10,967 nt of DNA from an uncultured Oscillospiraceae bacterium (GCA_934457235.1 CAKSHT010000071.1:1-10967), one strand, 5' to 3'. Positions 1-7,731 are shown, counted from the stretch's first letter. Numbers and translations are program-made. Notes: generated by a model from the letters alone, not told the origin.

Positions 1-1
1 T

Positions 2-250
2 CTGGACGACAGTGCGTCCGCACTGGACTTCGCAACAGACGCGGCGCTCAGAAAGGCTATCCGTGAAATGGACAGCGACCCGACCGTATTTATCGTATCG
101 CAGCGTACTTCTTCGATCCAGCATGCGGACAAGATAATCGTGCTGGACGACGGCAAGATAGTCGGAATAGGAAAGCACGACAAGCTTCTTGAAAGCTGCC
201 CTGTCTACAGCGAGATATATAATTCGCAGTTCAAAAAGGAGGCGGTTTAA
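2..250 (+). CDS. ABC exporter half-transporter, BmrC/TM287-type (3' end only)
   Basis: This is the last 82 codons of a gene that begins before the window. It encodes the end of an ABC nucleotide-binding domain. Reading from base 2 the protein starts at Walker B and the D-loop (LDDSASALD), then a switch region with VSQR, then the usual tail ending YNSQF. Two positions are non-canonical: Asp replaces the catalytic Glu after Walker B, and Gln replaces the switch His. In heterodimeric exporters such as TM287/288 and BmrCD that pair of changes marks the subunit supplying the degenerate ATP site. The next gene starts on the base after this stop codon, so the two halves are translationally coupled and very likely form one heterodimer. 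The substrate cannot be told; multidrug export is typical of the family. No transmembrane part is visible because the 5' end is missing. Confidence 0.9.
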   Translation: MDDSASALDFATDAALRKAIREMDSDPTVFIVSQRTSSIQHADKIIVLDDGKIVGIGKHDKLLESCPVYSEIYNSQFKKEAV

Positions 251-2029
251 GTGGCAAACACTAAGAAAACGAAAAAGACCGCCCCTAAGGGCACAATGAA
301 AAAAGTTCTGAAATACGTAGGACGTCACGGATTTTTCATCGTTCTGTCCATGATACTGGCGGCGTGCGTTGTCGCACTTACTCTGTACGCGCCTATCCTC
401 ATAGGTGACGCGATAGACCTTATCATCGGCAAGGATAATGTGGATTTTTCCGGAGTAACACAGATACTTATGAAAACCGCAGTTGTTATCGGCCTGACCG
501 CTGGTTTGCAGTGGATCATGAACGCCATCAACAACCGCATTGCCTACCATGTTGTACGCGATATCCGCAACGAGGCCTTCAGACACATTGAAGTCCTGCC
601 GCTCAGCTACATCGACGCTAACCCCTATGGTGACATCGTGAACCGCGTTATCGCCGACGCCGACCAGTTCTCCGAGGGTCTGCTGCTGGGATTCACTCAG
701 CTCTTCACGGGTGTGGCAACTATCTTGGGTGCGCTCATATTCATGTTCACTATAAACTGGACAATTGCTGTAGTCGTTGTCGTTACAACGCCACTCTCAC
801 TGTTCGTCGCAAAGTTCATCGCCAGCCGCACATACCGTATGTTCAGGCTCCAGACCGAGACCCGCGGTCAGCAGACCGCTTTCATTGATGAGATGATCGG
901 CAACCAGAAAGTCGTACAGGCGTTCTCTCATGAGGAAAAGTCACTTAAGGACTTTGACGAGATAAACGACAAGCTCGGCGAATATTCGCTCAAGGCTACG
1001 TTCTTCTCCTCGTTAAGCAACCCGTCTACCCGCTTTGTGAACAGCGTAGTTTACGCTGGCGTTGCACTGTGCGGTGCGCTGATGTGCATTTCTACAGCCG
1101 GCACTGCCGCGGCTTTCACTATCGGTCAGCTTTCATGCTGTCTTTCCTACGCAAACCAGTACACCAAGCCGTTCAACGAGATCTCCGGAGTTATCACCGA
1201 ATTACAGAACGCGCTTGCATGCGCTTCACGTCTTTTTGAGCTTATCGAAGAAAAGCCCCAGACCAGCGAACCCGAGGACGCTGTGAAGCTCAGTGACGTA
1301 AATGGCAGCGTTAAGCTCGACAATGTTTCGTTCTCCTACGTTCCCGACAGAAAGCTCATTGAGGATCTTAACCTTACCGTTAAACCCGGACAACGCGTTG
1401 CGATAGTCGGTCCCACCGGCTGCGGTAAGACTACGATAATCAATCTGCTGATGCGATTCTATGATGTCAACGGAGGTTCGGTGAGCGTGGAGGGCAACGA
1501 TATCCGCAACGTCACACGCCACAGCCTGCGCGAAAGCTACGGAATGGTTCTCCAGGAAACGTGGCTCAAATCCGGAACTATCCGCGACAACATAATCATG
1601 GGTAAGCCGGACGCCACCGAAGAAGAGATAATCGCCGCCGCCAAGGCTTCTCACGCGCACAGCTTCATCAAAAGAATGCCCCAGGGTTACGATACCGTCA
1701 TCGGCGAGGACGGCGGAAGCCTTTCCCAGGGGCAGAAGCAGCTGCTGTGTATAACGCGTGTGATGCTCTGCCTGCCTCCCATGCTTATACTAGACGAGGC
1801 GACTTCTTCCATTGATACCCGCACCGAAATCAAGATTCAGGACTCCTTTGCCAAGATGATGAAAGGCAGGACAAGTTTCATCGTTGCGCACAGGCTCTCC
1901 ACTATTCGCGAAGCTGACGTTATCCTTGTAATGAAGGACGGTCACATAATCGAACAGGGAAACCACGAACAGCTCCTTGCACGGAATGGTTTTTATGCAA
2001 ATCTCTATAACAGTCAGTTTGCCGTATAA
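251..2029 (+). CDS. ABC exporter half-transporter, BmrD/TM288-type (permease + ATPase)
   Basis: A complete 592-residue type IV (exporter-fold) half-transporter. The start is GTG at 251, directly after the upstream TAA, with AAGGAGG at 236-242 and 8 nt spacing. Residues about 26-310 carry six hydrophobic segments; residues about 350-592 are the ATPase. Visible motifs: A-loop Tyr363, Walker A GPTGCGKT (387-394), Q-loop Gln435, signature LSQGQ (491-495), Walker B LILDE with Glu516, and switch His547. Glu and His are canonical, whereas the signature deviates from LSGGQ. This is the expected complement of the upstream half: its own Walker motifs form the active site and its LSQGQ faces the partner's degenerate site. 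It acts in the cytoplasmic membrane as an ATP-driven exporter. Multidrug or lipid-like cargo is a family-based guess. The gene is followed by a clear terminator. Confidence 0.93.
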   Translation: MANTKKTKKTAPKGTMKKVLKYVGRHGFFIVLSMILAACVVALTLYAPILIGDAIDLIIGKDNVDFSGVTQILMKTAVVIGLTAGLQWIMNAINNRIAYHVVRDIRNEAFRHIEVLPLSYIDANPYGDIVNRVIADADQFSEGLLLGFTQLFTGVATILGALIFMFTINWTIAVVVVVTTPLSLFVAKFIASRTYRMFRLQTETRGQQTAFIDEMIGNQKVVQAFSHEEKSLKDFDEINDKLGEYSLKATFFSSLSNPSTRFVNSVVYAGVALCGALMCISTAGTAAAFTIGQLSCCLSYANQYTKPFNEISGVITELQNALACASRLFELIEEKPQTSEPEDAVKLSDVNGSVKLDNVSFSYVPDRKLIEDLNLTVKPGQRVAIVGPTGCGKTTIINLLMRFYDVNGGSVSVEGNDIRNVTRHSLRESYGMVLQETWLKSGTIRDNIIMGKPDATEEEIIAAAKASHAHSFIKRMPQGYDTVIGEDGGSLSQGQKQLLCITRVMLCLPPMLILDEATSSIDTRTEIKIQDSFAKMMKGRTSFIVAHRLSTIREADVILVMKDGHIIEQGNHEQLLARNGFYANLYNSQFAV

Positions 2030-2048
2030 AGCAGCATACCTCATATCA

Positions 2049-2077
2049 GCCGGGCGGTACTTCCGTCCGGCTTTTTT
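2049..2077 (+). terminator. Intrinsic terminator after the ABC exporter genes
   Basis: A 9-bp stem (2049-2057 with 2063-2071, one G-U pair) closes a TACTT loop and is followed at once by six T (2072-2077) and more T-rich sequence. It lies 20 nt after the stop codon and separates the exporter genes from the glycosidase operon. Confidence 0.92.
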
Positions 2078-2098
2078 CTTCTTTTTTCAGAAAACCGC

Positions 2099-2127
2099 TT
2101 GATTTCCTCGTGGTTTTCATTTATAAT
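2099..2127 (+). promoter_or_regulatory. Sigma-A-type promoter of the glycosidase operon
   Basis: TTGATT at 2099-2104 and a perfect TATAAT at 2122-2127 are separated by 17 nt. It sits just after the terminator and about 33 nt before the GH2 start codon, predicting a short untranslated leader with transcription starting near 2134. I see no clear operator or cre-like site overlapping it. Confidence 0.82.
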
Positions 2128-2159
2128 AGTTCTGGAGATTTATTTTATGGAGGTTTCCT

Positions 2160-4823
2160 ATGATAATCACTGATTTAAGCGGACAGTGGAAAGCGTTTCT
2201 TGACGAAAGCAAGAACGACTCACTGCCCGAAAAATACCACGACAGTATAACCCTGCCGAACTCCACGTCAAACGCAGGGCTTGGAAAAATCAACACCGAA
2301 ACTGAATACGGCTGCCTTACGGATATGCATAAATTCGAGGGCTTTGCATGGTTTCAGCGTTCAATTGAAGTAACGCCCGAAATGGCTGAGCAGAACGTTA
2401 CGCTTTTCCTGGAGCGCACTCGCAAGACGCGCGTTTTCCTGGACGGAAAGCTTATCGGACGCCGTGATTCCCTGTGCGCCCCGCACCGCTACTCACTTAC
2501 CGGAATATCTGCCGGAACGCATGAGCTGACGATATGCGTTGACAACACGGACTACCCCACCGGCGGCGGTCATCTTACATCACGCGATACCCAGACCAAC
2601 TGGAACGGAATCGTCGGACGAATTGAAATCCAGGCTTACCGCGCGTTCGCAGAATCCGTTTACGCTTATACGGACGATCTGCGTACACTGCATGTCCGCG
2701 CGGATATTTCCTGCAGCAACAGCGGAACAGCAATATTACGAGTATTCTCCGGCGACCGGAAATACGGAAGCACCACTGCTGAATATTCCAACGGAATGCC
2801 GCTGGAATGCGATGTCGCCCTCTCCGACAACGTACCGCTGTGGAGCGACAGCGCTCCCGACGCGCTTACGCTTGAAATCGCAACAGGAAACGATATCCGA
2901 CGCGTTTCCGTCGGAATAAGGAAGCTTTCGCATGACGAGCGAACTCTGCTTGTAAACGGCAGAGAAGTATTCCTGCGCGGCAAGCACGACGGTCTTGTAT
3001 TCCCGGAAACTGGTTTCATGCCCACTGACATTGATTCCTGGCTGAATTTCTTCGGAACACTGGGAGAATACGGAATAAATCACGTGCGCTACCACACCTG
3101 CTGCCCGCCAGACGCTGCTTTCACTGCCGCGGATATTCTTGGAATCTACCTACAGCCGGAGCTTCCGTTCTGGGGAACTATCCCAGACGAATTCGGCGAG
3201 GAACATGAGTTCCTGCGTGATGAGGGCTGGCGTATTCTCAGGGAATTCGGACATCACCCTAGCTTCGTTATGATGAGCATGGGCAACGAGCTTTGGGGCA
3301 ACAAGGACAGGCTGAACGAGCTTCTCGCCGGATACAAGTCCAGTTATCCCGACAAGCTTTACGCCGGCGGCTCCAACAACTTCCAGTTTGTTCCGTGCGT
3401 TCTGGATCAGGAGGACTTCTTCAGCGGAGTACGTCTGGGACACGACCGCCTTATCCGCGGAAGCTACGCCATGTGCGACGCTCCGCAGGGGCACATCCAG
3501 ACAAACTACCCGAACAGCGTCCACAACTATGACCCGCTCATCGACGAAGCGGCTGCGCTCGGCGGAACGCAGGTAGCCGATGAAAACGGAGAGATAATGA
3601 TACAGTACGGCACCGAAATGAAGAAAGTCAAGGCGGAAAGCTGGGACAACATTTCCGTGCATGTCCCGGTCGTATCGCATGAGGTCGGTCAGTACGCAAT
3701 GTTCCCGGATTTCGACGAGATAAAGGATTACACTGGTCCCGTACGTCATGAAGCTTATGCGGCTTACAGAAAGGGACTTGAAGAAGCTGGAATGCTACAC
3801 CGCTGGAAGGATTTCTTCCGCGCTTCCGGAGCGTTGGCAGCAGACTGCTACCGCCGTGATATCGAAACTGCTATGCGCAGTTCAATGATGAGCGGATTCC
3901 AGCTGCTGGATATTCAGGACTTTCCGGGACAGGGCGTGGCTACAGTCGGTATTCTGAATGCACATATGCGCTCCAAGGGACTTATCACGCCGGAGGAATG
4001 GCGGAACTTCTGCGGAGAGACCGTTGTTCTGGCGGAGCTGGACGGATTTGTATACTCTGCGGCGCAGGATATCCAGTGCGGTCTTGTCATCTCAAGCACT
4101 GAACCGGATTTCAATGCGGACGGCATTGACTGGGAGCTTTCCAGTGACGGAAAAATCCTGGAAAGCGGCAGATCACCGGTAGTATCACGCAACGGCAGAC
4201 TCTTCCGGGCAGAGAGCATTATTTTCAGCGTCGGCTGCGACAAGCCAGTCACTGCTAGTCTGCATGTTTCCGTCAGAGGCGAAAATCAGAACAATTATAC
4301 GCTCTACATCTACCCCGATATCGACGTAAAAATAACCGAAAACTCGATTTCTTATGACGGCAAGTCGCTGGAGATCACGGACGATTTTGAACATGCAAAA
4401 GAAACTGGCGCACTCTACATTCCGCGTCTTGGCGAGGATTCCCTCCCCGGAGAGTACTGCACGGATTTCTGGTGCTATGGAATGTTCCGCAGTATTTCCG
4501 AAAGCATGGGTAAGCCGGTTCCTACAGGCACCCTGGGACTGCTGATCGACAGCGGCTCCGGATTGCTTTCGGAATTTCCATGCACCGACCACACAACGCC
4601 GCAATGGTACAACATCGTATCTCACAGCCGCTGCGCCGACCTTGATGGAACAAGCATTGAGCCGGATGTCTGGGTCATTGACAATCCGGAGCGCCGCAAG
4701 CGCCTGGGACTTCTCTACCGCCGCGACGGCGTGGTATGCTGCACCTCCAGACTATGGGAGATCGCGGAGCACCCGGAGGTCAAGTGGTTCGCAAAGAGCA
4801 TTCTTGACGCGCTCAGCAAATAA
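2160..4823 (+). CDS. Glycoside hydrolase family 2-type beta-glycosidase
   Basis: 887 residues, no signal peptide or membrane segment, so probably cytoplasmic. ATG at 2160 has GGAGG at 2149-2153. Domain order by eye: GH2 sugar-binding jelly roll (about 1-160), Ig-like domain (about 160-255), TIM barrel (about 256-600), then a long C-terminal beta/ThuA-like part. The acid/base candidate is Glu377 in MSMGNEL and the nucleophile candidate is Glu508 in SHEVGQY. The barrel ends with GFQLLDIQDFPGQG (579-592), a motif I associate with a large, mostly uncharacterised GH2 branch rather than LacZ proper. The C-terminal stretch from about 795 resembles a domain seen on such long GH2 enzymes. It is the first gene of an operon with an acetyltransferase and a GH27 enzyme. 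The substrate is unresolved: beta-galactoside is possible, but other beta-linked sugars are equally allowed. Confidence 0.85.
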   Translation: MIITDLSGQWKAFLDESKNDSLPEKYHDSITLPNSTSNAGLGKINTETEYGCLTDMHKFEGFAWFQRSIEVTPEMAEQNVTLFLERTRKTRVFLDGKLIGRRDSLCAPHRYSLTGISAGTHELTICVDNTDYPTGGGHLTSRDTQTNWNGIVGRIEIQAYRAFAESVYAYTDDLRTLHVRADISCSNSGTAILRVFSGDRKYGSTTAEYSNGMPLECDVALSDNVPLWSDSAPDALTLEIATGNDIRRVSVGIRKLSHDERTLLVNGREVFLRGKHDGLVFPETGFMPTDIDSWLNFFGTLGEYGINHVRYHTCCPPDAAFTAADILGIYLQPELPFWGTIPDEFGEEHEFLRDEGWRILREFGHHPSFVMMSMGNELWGNKDRLNELLAGYKSSYPDKLYAGGSNNFQFVPCVLDQEDFFSGVRLGHDRLIRGSYAMCDAPQGHIQTNYPNSVHNYDPLIDEAAALGGTQVADENGEIMIQYGTEMKKVKAESWDNISVHVPVVSHEVGQYAMFPDFDEIKDYTGPVRHEAYAAYRKGLEEAGMLHRWKDFFRASGALAADCYRRDIETAMRSSMMSGFQLLDIQDFPGQGVATVGILNAHMRSKGLITPEEWRNFCGETVVLAELDGFVYSAAQDIQCGLVISSTEPDFNADGIDWELSSDGKILESGRSPVVSRNGRLFRAESIIFSVGCDKPVTASLHVSVRGENQNNYTLYIYPDIDVKITENSISYDGKSLEITDDFEHAKETGALYIPRLGEDSLPGEYCTDFWCYGMFRSISESMGKPVPTGTLGLLIDSGSGLLSEFPCTDHTTPQWYNIVSHSRCADLDGTSIEPDVWVIDNPERRKRLGLLYRRDGVVCCTSRLWEIAEHPEVKWFAKSILDALSK

Positions 4824-4834
4824 GAGAGGCACTT

Positions 4835-5464
4835 ATGGACAATATTACAAGACGCCAGAACGAAATGGCATACATCGCTGACACTGCATGCGCTGTTCAG
4901 GGCGTAGAGGGCAAAAAGAAGCAGTGGAAATTCAATAACACCGAGCCTTGGCTCGCTGATGAGCTGGAACGTCAGATACGCACGATTTTCGGAAAAGCCG
5001 GAAAAAACTGCACTGTCCTGCCGCCGTTTCACGCGGATTACGGATTTAACATCGAGGTCGGCGACAATTTCTTCGCTAACTACAACCTGACCGTGCTTGA
5101 TGTCGCAAAAGTAACTATCGGGGACAATGTTTTCATTGCGCCAAACGTATCCATCTACACTGCGGGACACCCCGTTCACCCGGAAGCCCGGAACACGATG
5201 TACGAATACGGAATTTCGGTTTCCATCGGATCTGACTGCTGGATAGGCGGCAGCACAACGATATGCCCGGACGTTCACATCGGAAGCGGCACTGTTATCG
5301 GTGCCGGCTCCGTTGTCACAAAGGATATCCCCGCGAACGTCATAGCCGCAGGAAATCCCTGCAGGGTCATAAGACCTATAACCAACGATGACAAGCAATA
5401 CTACTTCAAGGACCGCAAATTCGATGAAGAAGCAATGAAAGTGGTCATGGACAACCATAAATAA
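4835..5464 (+). CDS. Sugar O-acetyltransferase, LacA/Maa type (left-handed beta-helix)
   Basis: 209 residues, close to the 203 of E. coli LacA. The family moves acetyl from acetyl-CoA to a sugar hydroxyl (galactosides, maltose, glucose), acting in the cytoplasm as a trimer. The N-terminal part (about 5-55) is the helical maltose-acetyltransferase-type region; residues about 60-175 show hexapeptide repeats such as VTIGDN, VSIGSD, VHIGSG and TVIGAG. GHPVH (111-115) supplies the catalytic His112, matching LacA His115. The tail with AAGNPCRVIR and DDKQYYFKD closely resembles the LacA C-terminus. The start at 4835 has GAGAGG at 4824-4829, just after the GH2 stop, so the genes are coupled. In this setting it likely acetylates non-metabolised sugars released or imported with the operon's substrates, as proposed for LacA. 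The exact acceptor is unknown. Confidence 0.9.
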   Translation: MDNITRRQNEMAYIADTACAVQGVEGKKKQWKFNNTEPWLADELERQIRTIFGKAGKNCTVLPPFHADYGFNIEVGDNFFANYNLTVLDVAKVTIGDNVFIAPNVSIYTAGHPVHPEARNTMYEYGISVSIGSDCWIGGSTTICPDVHIGSGTVIGAGSVVTKDIPANVIAAGNPCRVIRPITNDDKQYYFKDRKFDEEAMKVVMDNHK

Positions 5465-5485
5465 TCTGCCGGATAAGGAGATACT

Positions 5486-6757
5486 ATGAACAACAACTCT
5501 TTTGTAAAAACTCCGCCCATGGGCTGGAACAGCTGGGACTGCTACGGTGCAGCCGTCAACGAGGCGACAGTACGTGCTAATGCTGATTTTATGGCAAAGC
5601 ACCTCAAGCAATATGGCTGGAAATATATCGTCGTTGACATTCAGTGGAGCAATCCCATCGCAAAGAACCACGAATACCAACAGTTCACAGAGCTTTGCAT
5701 GGACGAATATTCAAGACTGATACCAGCAGTTGAGCGCTTCCCCTCCGCTGAGGACGGAAAGGGATTTGCACCGCTGGCGGAGTACGTTCACTCACTGGGA
5801 CTGAAATTCGGTATTCATATCATGCGCGGAATCCCGCGCCAGGCAGTTCACCGCAATACTGCAATCAAAGGAACTACCAAAACAGCCCGTGAGATTGCAA
5901 AAACCGCCAGCATATGCCAGTGGAACACCGACATGTATGGTGTTGACCCCGAAAAGGATGGCGCACGCGAATACTACGACAGTCTCTTCGAGCTTTACAA
6001 GTCCTGGGGCGTTGATTTCATCAAGGTAGACGACATTTGCCGCGAGCTTCCCCACGAGGAGAGTGAACTTGTTATGCTCAGCAAGTCACTGCGCTCCTGT
6101 GGGCGCGACATGGTGCTGAGCCTCTCCCCCGGCGCAGCGCTCCCGGAAAAAGCAGAGCTTTACAAGGAAGTCAGCAATATGTGGCGCATAACAGACGATT
6201 TCTGGGACAACTGGCCGCAGCTGCTTGATATGTTCAGTCGCGCACAGACCTGGTGTATACACGCGGGGGCAGGACATTTCCCGGACGCAGATATGCTCCC
6301 TATCGGCGCGATCCTCCAGGATTACGGTCCCGATGGCTGGACTAAGTTCACGCAGGACGAGCAGATAACTATGATGAGCCTGTGGTGCATGATGCGTTCA
6401 CCGCTGATGATCGGTGGCGAGATGACAAAGTTCGACGAATTCACCATGAACCTGCTCACAAACAGTAATGTCATCGACTGCCTCAACAACACGCACTCCG
6501 CGCACCCACTATTCAGAAAGACCGTTGACGGAAACGAGCAGATAGTGTGGTTCGCCACCCACGAGAACGGAAAGGACTTCTACGCCGCGCTCTTCAACTG
6601 CGGCGAGACCGAATGCGAGATAACCGCAGAGCTTCCCGTAACATGCAGGCTTTCCTCACATGAAGTCTGGACGAGCGCTGACAGCGAAGTATCCGGAACT
6701 GTCGCCGCTGTTGTAAAGCCGCACGGTACCGCAATGTTCAGACTTTCACGCATTTGA
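5486..6757 (+). CDS. Glycoside hydrolase family 27-type enzyme (alpha-galactosidase-like)
   Basis: 423 residues, no signal peptide, start ATG with AAGGAG at 5475-5480. The opening TPPMGWNSWDCYG, the barrel motif LGLKFGIHIMRG and PDADML (266-271) are typical of clan GH-D/GH27. The nucleophile candidate is Asp182 in FIKVDD and the acid/base candidate is Asp238 in WRITDDFWDNW. The C-terminal part (about 330-423) is a beta-sandwich as in GH27. An odd point: GH27 alpha-galactosidases have IDDCW in strand 2, whose two acidic residues hold the galactose hydroxyls; here the equivalent is VDIQW (50-54), so the second Asp is Ile. That may shift specificity away from alpha-galactose, for example toward beta-L-arabinopyranosides, another activity known in GH27. 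The fold assignment is firm; the substrate is not. It is third in the operon, 21 nt after the acetyltransferase. Confidence 0.86.
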   Translation: MNNNSFVKTPPMGWNSWDCYGAAVNEATVRANADFMAKHLKQYGWKYIVVDIQWSNPIAKNHEYQQFTELCMDEYSRLIPAVERFPSAEDGKGFAPLAEYVHSLGLKFGIHIMRGIPRQAVHRNTAIKGTTKTAREIAKTASICQWNTDMYGVDPEKDGAREYYDSLFELYKSWGVDFIKVDDICRELPHEESELVMLSKSLRSCGRDMVLSLSPGAALPEKAELYKEVSNMWRITDDFWDNWPQLLDMFSRAQTWCIHAGAGHFPDADMLPIGAILQDYGPDGWTKFTQDEQITMMSLWCMMRSPLMIGGEMTKFDEFTMNLLTNSNVIDCLNNTHSAHPLFRKTVDGNEQIVWFATHENGKDFYAALFNCGETECEITAELPVTCRLSSHEVWTSADSEVSGTVAAVVKPHGTAMFRLSRI

Positions 6758-6767
6758 GGTAAGTAAA

Positions 6768-7457
6768 TTGAGTAATATCACTTATGAATATATCCGCCGG
6801 AACAAGGATATACAGACCTACATCAACTACGCTGACGCGGCGCTCAGCACCATCGGTTACACCGAGCACTCCAACGCGCATGTTGAGCGCGCCGCGGCTT
6901 CTGCGTTCATGATACTCACCACGCTTGGCTACGAACAGCGCACATGCGAACTGGCGGAAATCGCAGCGTACATGCACGATATCGGAAACGTAATAAATCG
7001 TATCGACCACGCGCAGAGCGGGGCTGTAATGGCGTTCCGTCTGCTGGACAATCTCGGAATGCCGGCAAACGAAATCTCGCTGATTGTTTCCGCTATCGGA
7101 AATCACGATGAGGGTACGGCGGCTCCTGTAACGCCAATCGCCGCCGCACTTATAATTGCGGACAAATCCGATGTACGGCGCTCCAGGGTGCGTTCTGCGG
7201 ACGGAGCGTTTATCCCTACATCCGAAAACCTGGCAAAGGATATCCACGACCGCGTGAATTACGCTGTAGAAAAATCCTCGCTCTATTTCTCAGAGGACAA
7301 AATGGATTTAATTCTTGACCTCACTATCGACCAGAAAATATCGTCTATCATGGAATATTTTGAGATATTTCTCGACAGAATGAAACTGTGTCGGCGCGCC
7401 GCAGAATTCCTCGGCGTCAGATTCAGACTGAAAATAAATGACGCCGTGCTTCTTTAG
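6768..7457 (+). CDS. HD-domain phosphohydrolase, clostridial type
   Basis: 229 residues. The start is TTG at 6768; GAGGT at 6756-6760 overlaps the preceding stop codon and gives 7 nt spacing. The HD superfamily consists of metal-dependent phosphohydrolases acting on nucleotides or phosphomonoesters. Metal-ligand candidates are His34/His38 (TEHSNAHVER), the His70-Asp71 pair (YMHDIGN), His81 (RIDHAQSG), His113 (GNHDEG) and Asp132 (IIADKSD). The charged stretch DVRRSRVR and the tail ISSIMEYFEIFLDRM resemble a widespread but uncharacterised clostridial family of about this length. No partner domain (GGDEF, RelA, response regulator) is present. It sits 10 nt after the GH27 gene and probably shares its transcript; a functional tie to the glycosidases is not evident. 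No intrinsic terminator follows. Confidence 0.85.
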   Translation: MSNITYEYIRRNKDIQTYINYADAALSTIGYTEHSNAHVERAAASAFMILTTLGYEQRTCELAEIAAYMHDIGNVINRIDHAQSGAVMAFRLLDNLGMPANEISLIVSAIGNHDEGTAAPVTPIAAALIIADKSDVRRSRVRSADGAFIPTSENLAKDIHDRVNYAVEKSSLYFSEDKMDLILDLTIDQKISSIMEYFEIFLDRMKLCRRAAEFLGVRFRLKINDAVLL

Positions 7458-7480
7458 CTTAGGCTAACCCATATTATAAA

Positions 7481-7576
7481 CTAATATATTGCCGGATTTC
7501 AGGTGTATTTCCCCGACTTTTTGATAAATTTCGTCGAAATTTTAAAAAAGCACTTGAAATTCCGGCAATTATATAG
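7481..7576. repeat. Nested imperfect inverted repeat overlapping the purE promoter
   Basis: Outer arms 7481-7505 and 7551-7576 are imperfect reverse complements centred on ATTGCCGG and CCGGCAAT, with a 1-nt bulge and a few mismatches. Inside, CTTTTT (7517-7522) faces AAAAAG (7545-7550), and AAATTTC/GAAATTT flank a GTC centre near 7532. The left arm has 11 extra bases (7506-7516). TAAA occurs just outside both ends (7477-7480 and 7577-7580). There is no T-tract after it on the + strand, so it is not a standard terminator. It could be a small non-autonomous element, an operator region, or an RNA hairpin at the end of the upstream message. Confidence 0.65.
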
Positions 7577-7582
7577 TAAAAT
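7554..7582 (+). promoter_or_regulatory. Sigma-A-type promoter of the purine operon
   Basis: TTGAAA at 7554-7559 and TAAAAT at 7577-7582 are 17 nt apart, each one base from consensus. The predicted transcription start is A7589, giving a leader of about 195 nt before purE. The -35 box and spacer lie inside the right arm of the inverted repeat. Confidence 0.8.
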
Positions 7583-7644
7583 ATATTTAGGTTGTTTTGC
7601 GAGGTTTATAATTCGCAAGGATTAAGTAAAAAGGGGATCAGAAA

Positions 7645-7731
7645 ATGATGGGTGTAATCTCATGTCACAGCTATCATAGTGTAAATGCGGCTTCTTTTTA
7701 CAGAATAAGTGCAACCATAACACAATTGTAA
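7645..7731 (+). CDS. Putative 28-residue leader peptide upstream of purE
   Basis: ATG at 7645 opens 28 codons ending in TAA (7729-7731). AAGGGG at 7631-7636 is an acceptable ribosome binding site at 8 nt spacing. The peptide begins MMGVISCHSYHSVNA, is rich in Ser (5), and contains two His, two Tyr and one Cys; it has no signal peptide or membrane segment. The stop lies 5 nt before the terminator stem, so a ribosome on the stop codon would cover the terminator 5' arm. The proposed antiterminator segment lies within codons 8-10. The ribosome binding site itself lies in the 5' arm of the long-range stem (7626-7636 with 7691-7701), so folding could limit its translation. The arrangement resembles known leader peptides, but an ORF this short can arise by chance and no function can be assigned. 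Confidence 0.5.
   Translation: MMGVISCHSYHSVNAASFYRISATITQL

Noticed and set aside
4715..5680. Long open frame on the minus strand (321 codons) across the acetyltransferase gene
   Set aside because: It lies antisense to two well-supported genes, its translation shows no recognisable domain and a Val/Cys/Ser-rich composition typical of a shadow frame, and I see no ribosome binding site logic for it.
7454..7467. Terminator just after the HD-domain gene
   Set aside because: TTAGC/GCTAA gives only a 5-bp stem and no T-tract follows, and the larger inverted repeat downstream also lacks one.
7506..7545. PurR box pair in front of purE
   Set aside because: CCCCGAC and TTCGTCGAAA faintly resemble parts of the Bacillus/Lactococcus PurBox, but the CCGAAC core and spacing are not present.
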